From positions 1 through 35,824 of the forward strand of contig NZ_JAGYPE020000039.1 in the NCBI RefSeq assembly GCF_018343545.2: a stretch of DNA of 35,824 nucleotides, read 5' to 3'. The position numbers and the translations under genes are program-made. Origin of the DNA: Neobacillus citreus. Lineage in GTDB: Bacteria > Bacillota > Bacilli > Bacillales > Cytobacillaceae. A model generated the notes under the pieces. That model ran no database searches. It was not told the origin of the DNA and saw only the letters and a list, made by a program, of their open reading frames with translations. Below, piece by piece: positions 16,136-23,926 of the stretch; the first letter of the stretch is position 1, and each line of letters opens with the position of its first letter.

Positions 16136-16875
16136 CACCGTTAATTGAATTGAAAAATATCACTTATGATGCGGGGAACCGGAGCATCCTTAACATTCCT
16201 GAATTTCAAATTGAAAGCGGCGAATTTCTGGGGATTATGGGCCCGAACGGTGCGGGAAAAAGCACTTTGCTGAAGCTGATTGCTTTTTTAGAGAAGCCTT
16301 CGAGTGGTGAAATTCTTTACCGCGGAGAGGTAATTCCCTCTGGCAGCGCTCCTCTTGAGTTGCGGCGGAAATTTTCGATTGCACTGCAGCAATCTTTACT
16401 TTTAGACGGTACTGTTTTTTATAATGTTGCCATTGGTTTAACGTTAAGAAAGGTTCCTAAAAGCGTTATTAAGGAAAAAGTTACGCGCTGGCTGGAGTTG
16501 TTTGGGATTAGCCATTTGGCGAAAAAAAATGCCCTTTATTTATCCGGCGGCGAGGCACAACGAGTGAATTTGGCGCGAGCGATGATTGTCGAGCCGGAAA
16601 TCCTATTTCTTGATGAGCCATTTTCAGCCTTAGATTTTCCTACGAAAATCAAGCTCATGGAAGATTTCAAGGAGATTATTTCCGCAACCGGGACAACCGC
16701 TGTGTTTGTGAGCCACGATTTGATGGAAATTCATTATCTAACAAACCGGCTGGCAATTATCGTTGGCGGCGAAGTAAAGCAATCCGGACCTACCCCTCGG
16801 GTCCTTGAACATCCCAATTCTTCCACTCAGTCCTTCTTAAATGAGTGGAAAAAGTTCTATCCGATTGCACGTTAA
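16132..16875 (+). CDS. tupC: Tungstate ABC transporter ATP-binding protein
   Basis: 247-aa ATPase. Walker A GPNGAGKST is at about residues 37-45, the signature is LSGGEAQRVNLARAM, Walker B is ILFLDEPFSALD, and the H-loop is VFVSHDLMEIHYL. The start is GTG at 16132 within GTGA, overlapping the tupB stop. There is no C-terminal TOBE-type extension, which fits the short TupC class rather than ModC. The gene ends the operon and is followed by a terminator. Confidence 0.9.
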   Translation: MTPLIELKNITYDAGNRSILNIPEFQIESGEFLGIMGPNGAGKSTLLKLIAFLEKPSSGEILYRGEVIPSGSAPLELRRKFSIALQQSLLLDGTVFYNVAIGLTLRKVPKSVIKEKVTRWLELFGISHLAKKNALYLSGGEAQRVNLARAMIVEPEILFLDEPFSALDFPTKIKLMEDFKEIISATGTTAVFVSHDLMEIHYLTNRLAIIVGGEVKQSGPTPRVLEHPNSSTQSFLNEWKKFYPIAR

Positions 16876-16882
16876 GTTTTTT

Positions 16883-16915
16883 GCAGCTTTCCTTTACGGG
16901 AGGCTGCGTTTTTTT
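16883..16915 (+). terminator. Intrinsic terminator of the tungstate operon
   Basis: GCAGC (16883-16887) pairs with GCTGC (16903-16907), with further pairing of TTCC against GGGA, followed by a T-rich run from 16909. Confidence 0.75.
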
Positions 16916-16952
16916 GTTGTTGGTTCTGTACTGATGAGGAGCGGGAATTTGG

Positions 16953-17154
16953 ATTCGCTAATAGGAGGCCTGAATTCGCTAATAGAATGCTTTGATTCGC
17001 TAATAGAACGTTTAAATTCGCTAATAGACATTTTTAATTCGCCGATTGAGCCCTTCAATTCGCCGATAGAATGCTTAGATTGTCCGATAAACCGGTTCAA
17101 TCCGCCGATTAACGTCTAAAATTCGCCGATTGACCCCATAGATCCGCAGATAAA
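16953..17154 (-). repeat. 21-bp phased repeat array C (10 units)
   Basis: Ten cores start at 16953, 16974, 16995, 17016, 17037, 17058, 17079, 17100, 17121 and 17142, every step exactly 21 bp. On the plus strand the cores read ATTCGCTAATAGA in the first four, ATTCGCCGATTGA or ATTCGCCGATAGA in most of the rest, and weaker forms at 17079, 17100 and 17142. The reverse complement is the array A core. The 8-bp spacers differ. The array separates the tungstate operon terminator from the SDR promoter. Confidence 0.92.
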
Positions 17155-17179
17155 ACTTATTTTTCCCGAAACCTCTTTC

Positions 17180-17208
17180 TTGAATTAAAGCTTTTACAAA
17201 CATAAAAT
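17180..17208 (+). promoter_or_regulatory. SigA promoter of the SDR gene
   Basis: TTGAAT (17180-17185), a 17-bp spacer and TAAAAT (17203-17208), 25 bp downstream of the last unit of array C. Confidence 0.55.
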
Positions 17209-17241
17209 AATGAAAGGATGAAAATTAAGGGGGATTTTTCC

Positions 17242-18000
17242 ATGAAATATGCGATTGTTACCGGTGCCTCGAAAGGATTGGGCGAAGCCATTACGAAGCG
17301 TCTTTTCCAAGAACAAATGGCAGTGATATCGGTGTCCCGAACTGAAAATGAGGAACTAAAAAAACTTGCTGCTGAAAAAGGCGAAAATTATAGACATTTT
17401 TCCTGTAATCTTGCCTTGGATAAAGAAGTTCAGGAAGTTTTTATGGAAGTTGCCCATTTTATCTTTAAAGGTGATCCTGAAGAAATTCTTCTTTTCAACA
17501 ACGCTGGTGTGATTGAGCCGATCCATACGGTTGGAAGCCTGGACCAAACGCCGACTATTCGAAACATTAAGGTGAATTTAATTGCGCCAATCTTGATTAC
17601 CAATCTATTTTTAAATAAAGCCCAGAATACAAACACTACCATTCAGGTCATCAATGTGACTTCGGGTGCTGCTGTCCACCCAATCGAGGGCTGGAGCGTG
17701 TATTGCAGCTCAAAAGCTGGGTTAAATATGTTTACGCAAACAGCGGCTCTTGAGCAAAGGGAACTAGGAACCAATCATAAAATTTTCGCCTTCAGTCCCG
17801 GGGTTATGGATACAAAGATGCAAGAAACGATCCGCTCTTCATCCCAAGATGCCTTTAAAGACCTCGAAAAATTCATCGGGTTCAAGGAAAAAAATGTCCT
17901 CTTAAAAGCGGATGTAGTGGCCGAGGCGTTAGTAGACCTCGTCTTAAGTGGAACTGTTGAAAGCGGGCAAATTTACAACATTAACGATTTACTTACATAA
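17242..18000 (+). CDS. SDR family oxidoreductase (benzil reductase/YueD-like)
   Basis: 252-aa short-chain dehydrogenase. The cofactor motif is TGASKGLG (residues 7-14), with NNAGVIEP and the catalytic YxxxK in YCSSKAG preceded by a conserved Ser region (VINVTSGAA). The overall form resembles the YueD/(S)-benzoin-forming benzil reductase and sepiapterin-reductase-like group, which reduce diketones with NADPH. The substrate here cannot be fixed. The start at 17242 follows AAGGGGG; the in-frame ATG-like upstream start at 17218 has no site. It is monocistronic, with its own promoter and a terminator overlapping the stop. Confidence 0.82.
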   Translation: MKYAIVTGASKGLGEAITKRLFQEQMAVISVSRTENEELKKLAAEKGENYRHFSCNLALDKEVQEVFMEVAHFIFKGDPEEILLFNNAGVIEPIHTVGSLDQTPTIRNIKVNLIAPILITNLFLNKAQNTNTTIQVINVTSGAAVHPIEGWSVYCSSKAGLNMFTQTAALEQRELGTNHKIFAFSPGVMDTKMQETIRSSSQDAFKDLEKFIGFKEKNVLLKADVVAEALVDLVLSGTVESGQIYNINDLLT

Positions 18001-18027
18001 AGAAAGTGCCGATGCGGCCCTTTCTTT
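17999..18027 (+). terminator. Bidirectional terminator between the SDR gene and the histidine kinase
   Basis: AAAGAAAG and CTTTCTTT with inner GCC/GGC form the stem. It overlaps the SDR stop codon and lies 3 bp beyond the end of the convergent kinase gene. Confidence 0.7.
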
Positions 18028-18030
18028 ACA

Positions 18031-19404
18031 CTAATCTTCCCGCGGAAACCACAACGTCATAGTTGTTCCTTTTCCAATCCTGCTTTTCACCTTGATACTC
18101 CCTTTATGAGCGTCCATTAAGGCTTTCACAACGGAAAGTCCAATACCCGCTCCACCTGTTTTTCGGTCCCGAGACTTATCTCCGCGATAGAATCGTTCGA
18201 AAATGTGCGGGATATCTTCCTCCGCCATGCCGGAACCTTCATCCTGTATCCTAAAGCCGACGTAGCCATCGCGGTCCGTTGCCACCGAAATGGTCACATT
18301 TTTTCCTTCCGGCGTGTACTTCAAAGCATTGTTTAGAACATTAGAGAGAATTTGCATCAGGCGATCCTTGTCTGCTTCAAAAATCTCCTCCTGCTCAGGC
18401 TCTTCAATATGTAACTGAACTCCTTTTTCCTTAAAAATCGGCATAAACATTTCCCACAAGGCCGCCAGTACACTGCCGGCATCGAGCTCTATTTTTTCGA
18501 GCTTCATTTGCGGGTTTTCTGCGGCGAGCAATTTTTCCAGCTCGTTCACAAGCCTAACCAACCGCATCAGCTCCTCGTGACTGGCCTGTAGGCGCTGTGG
18601 TGTCGGCTCCCAAACTCCATCTTGAAAAGCCTCTATCTGACTTCTTAAGGTAGCAAGCGGGGTTCGGAGCTCATGGGCTAAGTCCCCCGTAAACTGTTTC
18701 CGCAGCATTTCCTCCTTTGCCAGCGATTGCGCCAGATTATTAAAGGAAATGGCCAGCTGCTTGATCTCGGTTGGCAGCCCCTTTAATGGGATGCGGATAT
18801 TGAGGTTGTGCTGCTGCAACTCATCGGCCGCAAACGAGAGCTTTTTCAAACCAGAGGTTAATTTTTTTGAAAAAAGCATGCTGAAGACAATCGCCAGCAC
18901 AACGGTTAAGCATACGGCGGCATATATGTATAACTGGATAGTTTGGATAAATGTATACTCGTCATCAATTAAGCCCTCCGGATAAATGGCGACGAGTTTA
19001 CCAATAATGGCGTTGTCGACCTTGAGTGTATAATTTTTCGAATGCCATTCCTCACCGCTTGGCTCCGGTTCGGTCAGGCCGAGACTGTTTAGCATGCTGC
19101 GGATATTGGAGGAGTCCATCTGGATTTGTCCGTAGCGGTCATACAGCTGAAAATAAAGCTGATCGCCCATCGCATATTCGTGCAGCATCGCAAACACCGG
19201 GTCCCTTGTAAAATGGCCATTTTGCCGAAAATCCTTTTCAATTTCGGTGATCACCCTATCAATCTTTTTTTCGCGATTCCGGTCCAAGTAACTATTAAAA
19301 CTCTCTTCAAAACCGTACTGAATAAAAAAGCTGACGATCAATATACCGATCATCGAAATCAAAAGCAGGTAAAAGAGAATTTTAGACCGGAGCGTTTGCA
19401 GCAT
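18031..19404 (-). CDS. Sensor histidine kinase
   Basis: 457-aa membrane kinase. A transmembrane segment lies at about residues 10-30, then an extracytoplasmic domain of about 120 residues, a second membrane segment (IYAAVCLTVVLAIVFSMLF), HAMP, HisKA with the phospho-acceptor in GDLAHELRTPLATL, and HATPase_c with N, G1 and G2 boxes (LSNVLNNALKYTP, RIQDEGSGMAEEDI, GAGIGLSVVKAL). The start at 19404 follows GGAGGGG; the longer reading has no such site. It overlaps the response-regulator gene by 23 bp, so the pair is co-translated. The signal is not evident from sequence; it may be a membrane or envelope cue. Confidence 0.92.
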   Translation of the reverse strand: MLQTLRSKILFYLLLISMIGILIVSFFIQYGFEESFNSYLDRNREKKIDRVITEIEKDFRQNGHFTRDPVFAMLHEYAMGDQLYFQLYDRYGQIQMDSSNIRSMLNSLGLTEPEPSGEEWHSKNYTLKVDNAIIGKLVAIYPEGLIDDEYTFIQTIQLYIYAAVCLTVVLAIVFSMLFSKKLTSGLKKLSFAADELQQHNLNIRIPLKGLPTEIKQLAISFNNLAQSLAKEEMLRKQFTGDLAHELRTPLATLRSQIEAFQDGVWEPTPQRLQASHEELMRLVRLVNELEKLLAAENPQMKLEKIELDAGSVLAALWEMFMPIFKEKGVQLHIEEPEQEEIFEADKDRLMQILSNVLNNALKYTPEGKNVTISVATDRDGYVGFRIQDEGSGMAEEDIPHIFERFYRGDKSRDRKTGGAGIGLSVVKALMDAHKGSIKVKSRIGKGTTMTLWFPRED

Positions 19405-20092
19405 CGGGAACCCCTCCAAATTTGTAGCCCATGCCAAAAACGGTCATGATGAACTCCGGCTGCCGTGAGTCGGTCTCGATTTTTTTGCGCAGGTTTTTGA
19501 TATGGGTATCAACGCTGCGCTCATATCCTTCATAATAGATGCCTTCATCCTGAATTTTTTCAAGCAAATCCATGCGGCTGTATACCCGGCCGGGATTGCC
19601 CGCCATGTTGGTTAACAGCTTGTATTCAATGGGGGTAAGCGTAATATATTGTCCGTTAACGGTTACTTCTTTTTTCTCTAAATTTATCGCCAGTTTCCTT
19701 CTGTTAAATTCAAGGCGGTCTACCTTTTCAGTCTTTTTGACGCGCCTTAATATAGCCTGAACGCGGACAACAACCTCGCGCGGGCTGAACGGTTTCGTTA
19801 AATAATCGTCAGCGCCCATGACGATGCCGTTAATTCGGTCGTCTTCTGCTGACTTGGCCGTCAGCATCAGAATCGGTACATCGGATTCCTTGCGGACAAG
19901 CCGGCAAACCTCTTCACCGGAAATATCGGGAAGCATTAAGTCTAATATGATTAAATCCGGCTGCAGGGTTTTCGCCTTTTTCAAAGCATCTATTCCATTA
20001 TCTGCGCTATAAATTTCATAGCCTTCTCTTTCTAGGTAAGCTTCGAGAACTTCTATGATTCTACGTTCATCGTCGACTAATAATATTTTCAT
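19382..20092 (-). CDS. OmpR/PhoB family response regulator
   Basis: 236-aa regulator with an N-terminal receiver (acidic pair at VDDE, phosphorylated Asp51 in LIILDLMLPD, conserved Lys in LTKPFSPREVV) and a C-terminal winged helix (ITLTPIEYKLLTNMAGNPGR, YSRMDLLEKI, RSVDTHIKNLRKK). Start at 20092 (MKILLVDDE) is preceded by GGGGAGTGA; earlier in-frame ATGs are unlikely. It is the first gene of the two-component operon. A leader of about 230 bp contains a long inverted repeat (20214-20264). I do not assign a B. subtilis orthologue. Confidence 0.92.
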   Translation of the reverse strand: MKILLVDDERRIIEVLEAYLEREGYEIYSADNGIDALKKAKTLQPDLIILDLMLPDISGEEVCRLVRKESDVPILMLTAKSAEDDRINGIVMGADDYLTKPFSPREVVVRVQAILRRVKKTEKVDRLEFNRRKLAINLEKKEVTVNGQYITLTPIEYKLLTNMAGNPGRVYSRMDLLEKIQDEGIYYEGYERSVDTHIKNLRKKIETDSRQPEFIMTVFGMGYKFGGVPDAANAPV

Positions 20093-20213
20093 TATTATCA
20101 CTCCCCATATCATTAATATATCATCTTGGGTCTGTGATTTTTGTAACTTCACAAAATCATCATAAGTTCTTCATAACATCTTCAATCTTTCCCGCTAAAA
20201 TAAGGACATCTAA

Positions 20214-20264
20214 GAAGAAGGGATTCTCGACGGACCCCCAAGTTATCGAAGCAATCCCCTCTTC
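20214..20264 (-). other. Long-stem inverted repeat in the leader of the two-component operon
   Basis: GAAGAAGGGATT (20214-20225) and AATCCCCTCTTC (20253-20264) pair over 12 bp. The one mismatch is A-C on the plus strand but a G-U wobble on the minus strand, so an RNA from the minus strand would form a complete stem with a 27-base loop. No T-run follows. It lies between the glycosyltransferase terminator and the response-regulator gene. A structured leader RNA is possible; it matches no riboswitch I know. Confidence 0.4.
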
Positions 20265-20323
20265 GGAATGGTAGTTGGTCTTTATGGCCTCTTACTCATC
20301 CCAAAATACCTCTCTTAAAATAT

Positions 20324-20359
20324 AAAAAGGTGTCCCGATGTCGGGGCACCAATTTTTTT
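20324..20359 (-). terminator. Terminator of the glycosyltransferase operon (bidirectional)
   Basis: GGTGTCCCGA (20329-20338) pairs with TCGGGGCACC (20341-20350), flanked by AAAAA on the left and TTTTTTT on the right. Confidence 0.8.
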
Positions 20360-22346
20360 ATTTGGGAAAGATGTCTTTCCATATACTTTTATCAAACTCC
20401 CAATAATAAAATTGATTGTTGGATTTATACACGATGACACAGCCGTTATTCTGAAGCTGGGTTCCCATGATCAGCTCATCGATATTCTCCTGCCGGGAAA
20501 CAGACCGTCCATACCAAGGATAGCCGGATGCTTCATTGTCCCTGAGCCAAAATCCAAGCCTGCCATTTTTTAATTTACAGACTACTACAAATTGACCTGC
20601 ATTATTTTGAAAAAATATCGGGGTTCCGACAACGTTAGTAGCAAATGTCTCACTTTTATTCCATTCCCCATCCGGGTCCTGCCAATAGTGGGTCAAGGAC
20701 GAACCTGACCTTACGATAAGCTCATTGTTTCCGAATTTACTTTTGATTGGAATCGTAATCGAATAATTATTGGGGTTACTATCATGCCATGGATACTCCT
20801 TGCTTTTATATCGTTTAGTATGAGTGCCACTGTTTATATGAAGGATTAGTTTTCGGACTGGATCGTCATGATCTCTTATCACCGGGTGGCACAGCCCGCC
20901 AGTTTCTTTATTGTTCAGGCAGGATATCATTTCGTCCAGTGTAAAGTATGGACGATAGCGGATCATTGTTGAGGCCGTATCATTTGGATATTTTTTCATT
21001 CTGAAGCCAAGCTCCTTTGCCATGTTAACAAACAGGACCTCATCTGTGCCGAAGGAAATCGTTTTGTTTAGAGCATTTTTTAGCCTTTCCAGCCGTTCCT
21101 GTTTCAGTAAAGCTTGAACGAGCGGCCTTGAAATCACCTGTCCCACATTAAATACGCCATAGAAAGGGTTAACATTAAAAAACTTTTTCCAACGATTAAT
21201 GTCTTTCTTCAGTTCTTTTCCAATATACCAGCCGCTTTTTGGGATTCTCAGCTTGACGGCCATATAATCCGTATCTTTCATTTCTTCTTGAACAAATTCC
21301 TCGTAGCCTTTTCTGATAAACAAGGCATCCGAATCAATATTAATAAAATAATCGTACTGTATCCCCTGTTTCTCGAGCCATTCCATTGTTTCCAAAAAAT
21401 AAATGGTCGTCCATCCCCGCTTTAATTTATGGCTGGAAGGGCAGACAGGAACACCTAATCCCTCACATAGTTTCGGGTCCTCTCCCCCGTTGTATAAGAC
21501 AATGGTACTGCTTGGGCAATAATAGCGAACATTATCAATTAGCTGCTTAACTAACTCTCTGTCTTCATGAACAAGGATGGCAAAACAGACTTTACTGTTG
21601 GGGGAAGCTGTTGATTCATTTATATTTTCTATTTTAATAGGATTATTCCTTTCCCGTCGTTCATTAATAATCTCGGCCATTTTCTTCTTGTTGCCACTTG
21701 CACGTTGATAGCGTCCGAGAAGATTGGCATTAGCCTTTCCATTTGGGTTTGTTTGATAGCTTGAACTTGGGTGCCATAAATGATAGATTCTTCCTTTAAC
21801 ATTTACAATGTCCCCGCATAGGGTGCGGACAGAATGTGAAAAAGCATCATCCTCCCCTCCCCAGCCAATAAACCGTTCATCAAAACCACCGACTGCTTCG
21901 AAGTTTGCCCTTGGTATGACAAAGAGTTTACCGGCAAAACCTGAATAAAGCCAATTTGCTTTTGTACAATCTCCGGAGTTTACATCCATCGGCCATTTTG
22001 GTTTCGTTTGAAGCAATTTTTTTGTGCCTTGCTTTTCAACATTATATATCTCAGTAAAAGGAACAACCCATGCTGCTTTTTTTAGTACTTTGATGGCTTC
22101 CTCAATAAGTGAGGGGTCATAAACGACATCCGCATCTGCTATGACAAAGATATCTTTTGTAGCCTTTTTAGCTGCTAAGTTGATGGCTTTCGCTTTATTA
22201 ATGTCTCCACTGATGATTCCCAAACATAGTTCAGCTTCGGGCATGACCTTGGCATAGTACTTTTTGATCCATTCAAAAGCCCTCGCCCTTGGCCCATTGT
22301 CTGTTTGGAATGGTATAATGATTGATACATTTTCTAACAACGACAA
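20358..22346 (-). CDS. Multidomain glycosyltransferase with C-terminal lectin-like region
   Basis: 662-aa protein. Residues 1-240 are a GT2-type domain (NVSIIIPFQTDNGPRARAFE, ADADVVYDP, and the galactosyltransferase-like FDERFIGWGGEDDAFS). Residues about 250-500 form a second transferase-like domain (CFAILVHEDRELVKQLIDNV, NIDSDALFI with a DxD-type motif). The last 140 residues are aromatic-rich beta repeats (YWQDPDGEWNKS, LGFWLRDNEASGYPWYG, FYYWEFDKSIW) like beta-propeller or lectin repeats. The start is TTG at 22346 or TTG at 22340, both near AAGGAG. It lies 34 bp after the GalU-like gene. It probably decorates a surface or spore polysaccharide or glycoprotein; that is inference. Confidence 0.8.
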   Translation of the reverse strand: MSLLENVSIIIPFQTDNGPRARAFEWIKKYYAKVMPEAELCLGIISGDINKAKAINLAAKKATKDIFVIADADVVYDPSLIEEAIKVLKKAAWVVPFTEIYNVEKQGTKKLLQTKPKWPMDVNSGDCTKANWLYSGFAGKLFVIPRANFEAVGGFDERFIGWGGEDDAFSHSVRTLCGDIVNVKGRIYHLWHPSSSYQTNPNGKANANLLGRYQRASGNKKKMAEIINERRERNNPIKIENINESTASPNSKVCFAILVHEDRELVKQLIDNVRYYCPSSTIVLYNGGEDPKLCEGLGVPVCPSSHKLKRGWTTIYFLETMEWLEKQGIQYDYFINIDSDALFIRKGYEEFVQEEMKDTDYMAVKLRIPKSGWYIGKELKKDINRWKKFFNVNPFYGVFNVGQVISRPLVQALLKQERLERLKNALNKTISFGTDEVLFVNMAKELGFRMKKYPNDTASTMIRYRPYFTLDEMISCLNNKETGGLCHPVIRDHDDPVRKLILHINSGTHTKRYKSKEYPWHDSNPNNYSITIPIKSKFGNNELIVRSGSSLTHYWQDPDGEWNKSETFATNVVGTPIFFQNNAGQFVVVCKLKNGRLGFWLRDNEASGYPWYGRSVSRQENIDELIMGTQLQNNGCVIVYKSNNQFYYWEFDKSIWKDIFPK

Positions 22347-22380
22347 CGCTCTCCTTTTTTCTCCCGTTTTTCTCCCTTTT

Positions 22381-23181
22381 TTATCTTTTGCTCATGATTT
22401 TCATTAGTTCAACGTATTCATCCAAAACCCCAATATCGTAGCGATCCCCGGAAATGATTTTTCCATAGATGGATTCTGTGCCAAGCAAGGTTTTAATAGC
22501 ATCAGTCAACTGAATTTCCCCATCGACCCCTGCTTTTATTTCCTCCAGACATTTAAATATCTCTGGGGTAAAAATATATCTCCCGATAACAGCCATATCA
22601 GAAGGTGGGTCTGTTTTAGGTTTCTCCACAATATTCTCGATTTCGATTGGATTTGTTTTACTTGAACATTGAATGACACCATAATTTTTTAATTGCTCTT
22701 GTTGGACTTGCTTTAATCCAATAACACTGCTATTTGTCTCCTTGTAGACATCAATTAATTGTTTAAGAGCAGGAGCCTCGCTGGAAATGACAAAATCATC
22801 CGGAAGCAGTACACCAAACGGTTCGTTTCCGACAAACTCTTTGCCTAGCCGAATCGCGTCCCCGAGACCTCTTGCATAGGACTGCCTTGTATAAAAAATT
22901 TCTACTTTTGGTAGTTCCAATTGTTTAAGCAAATATTCTTTGTTTTTGCTTCTTAACAAGGTCTCTAACTCCAATGAATGATCAAAATAGTCCATAATCG
23001 CGTTTTTTGAATTTGAAGTGATGATTAGTACTTGTTCAATCCCCGATTGAACTGCTTCCTCAACGATATAATGAATGGCCGGTTTTAAACCTACAGGCAG
23101 CATTTCTTTTGGTATTACTTTTGTAATAGGAAGATTTCGCGTGCCGTACCCTGCAGCAGGAATGATTGCTTTCCTGACCAT
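22381..23181 (-). CDS. galU: UTP-glucose-1-phosphate uridylyltransferase (GalU/YtdA-like)
   Basis: 266-aa nucleotidyltransferase that would make UDP-glucose from UTP and glucose-1-phosphate. The N-terminal signature is IPAAGYGTRNLPITKVIPKE, then MLPVGLKPAIHYIVEEA, with LLPDDFV and VDGEIQLTDAI further on. It is shorter than typical GtaB (about 290 aa), and the canonical GLGTRFLPATK is changed to GYGTRNLPITK, so it may be a paralogue such as YtdA with a different sugar. AAGGTGAGG precedes the ATG. It is the first gene of a two-gene operon with the glycosyltransferase, for which it likely supplies the donor. Confidence 0.85.
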   Translation of the reverse strand: MVRKAIIPAAGYGTRNLPITKVIPKEMLPVGLKPAIHYIVEEAVQSGIEQVLIITSNSKNAIMDYFDHSLELETLLRSKNKEYLLKQLELPKVEIFYTRQSYARGLGDAIRLGKEFVGNEPFGVLLPDDFVISSEAPALKQLIDVYKETNSSVIGLKQVQQEQLKNYGVIQCSSKTNPIEIENIVEKPKTDPPSDMAVIGRYIFTPEIFKCLEEIKAGVDGEIQLTDAIKTLLGTESIYGKIISGDRYDIGVLDEYVELMKIMSKR

Positions 23182-23414
23182 AACTTTTCCTCACCTTCTT
23201 CTGATTGTTAATAAACAACCGAACATTATTCTTCTAAGAGGACATTAGAAGTTTCTTTTATATTTATGTGAACCGATATGGGATGGAAACGGCTTGTATC
23301 ACACCCAAGCTGAATATTTCGATTAATTCAACATAGTTTTTTGTACCTTTCAAATGTATGCTCATTCGCATTCAATAAAATAGAGAACCTGCTGCTTAAG
23401 TGAAGATGTGTCTG

Positions 23415-23451
23415 TTCCTGTCATTTCGAATACAGGCAGGAATTTTTTTTT
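23415..23451 (+). terminator. Terminator-like hairpin directly before the kinase operon
   Basis: CCTGTCATT (23417-23425) pairs with AATACAGG (23429-23436) with one bulged C. An alternative stem TTCCTG with CAGGAA reaches the edge of a run of nine T. The T-run ends one base before the GGAGGGG ribosome-binding site of the next gene, so it cannot be the end of an upstream plus-strand gene; none is present. It may be a leader attenuator. A smaller hairpin, CTTCTAA/TTAGAAG, lies at 23231-23251. Confidence 0.5.
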
Positions 23452-23465
23452 GGAGGGGACGAACA

Positions 23466-23915
23466 GTGAAACTGGGAATTATGTGTGGGATGCCGCTTAG
23501 TGGAAAATCAACCTACGGCAAAACGCTTCAAAAGCAAGGATGGGTGCGTGTGTCTCTCGATGATCTTAGGCTTGCTTTACACGGCCAAGTTTATAAAGCA
23601 GAGGCAGAACCTCTCGTGTGGGAAAACGCTGAACTCATGGTCCGGACATTGCTGAAAAGCGGACATGATGTGCTCGTAGATACCACCAACAGAACGAGAG
23701 ACAGACGAAAAAGATGGAGACGGGTGGCAAAGGAATTTGGCCTTACTTTGGAAATTTTCTATGTGGATACTGATTATGAAACTTGTAAAAAACGAAACAG
23801 AGTTTTAAAGCGTTTATCAGATAATGTTTTAAAACAAATATACAAGGAATTCGAGAAGCCTACTTCGGATGAGGGGACTATTAGTCAAATTTCTGGGCTT
23901 GATAATCGCAAATAG
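23466..23915 (+). CDS. P-loop kinase (polynucleotide-kinase-like AAA ATPase)
   Basis: 149-aa protein with a Walker A near the N terminus (GMPLSGKSTYGKTL) and the motif VDTTNRTRDRRKRW, which is the usual second motif of PNK-like small kinases. A lid region rich in Arg/Lys follows (CKKRNRVLKRL). Such proteins phosphorylate nucleic acid 5' ends or small metabolites; the substrate is unknown. The start is GTG at 23466 with GGAGGGG 7 bp upstream, directly after a terminator-like hairpin. The next gene, a ROK kinase, begins 11 bp after its stop, so they form an operon. Confidence 0.75.
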   Translation: MKLGIMCGMPLSGKSTYGKTLQKQGWVRVSLDDLRLALHGQVYKAEAEPLVWENAELMVRTLLKSGHDVLVDTTNRTRDRRKRWRRVAKEFGLTLEIFYVDTDYETCKKRNRVLKRLSDNVLKQIYKEFEKPTSDEGTISQISGLDNRK

Positions 23916-23926
23916 GAGGATGAAAG

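Noticed and set aside
16894..17100. Open frame with Ser-Ile-Gly/Ser-Glu heptads through array C, and similar frames in arrays A, D and E
   Set aside because: No ribosome-binding site or homology, and openness follows from the 21-bp pitch. Kept as a repeat, not a gene.
16953..17154. Phased repeats as a CRISPR array
   Set aside because: Cores are 13 bp and spacers 8 bp, far too short for CRISPR, and no cas genes are present.
20268..20318. Small hydrophobic 16-codon frame (MVVGLYGLLLIPKYLS)
   Set aside because: No ribosome-binding site, very short and next to the terminator. No support beyond the open frame.
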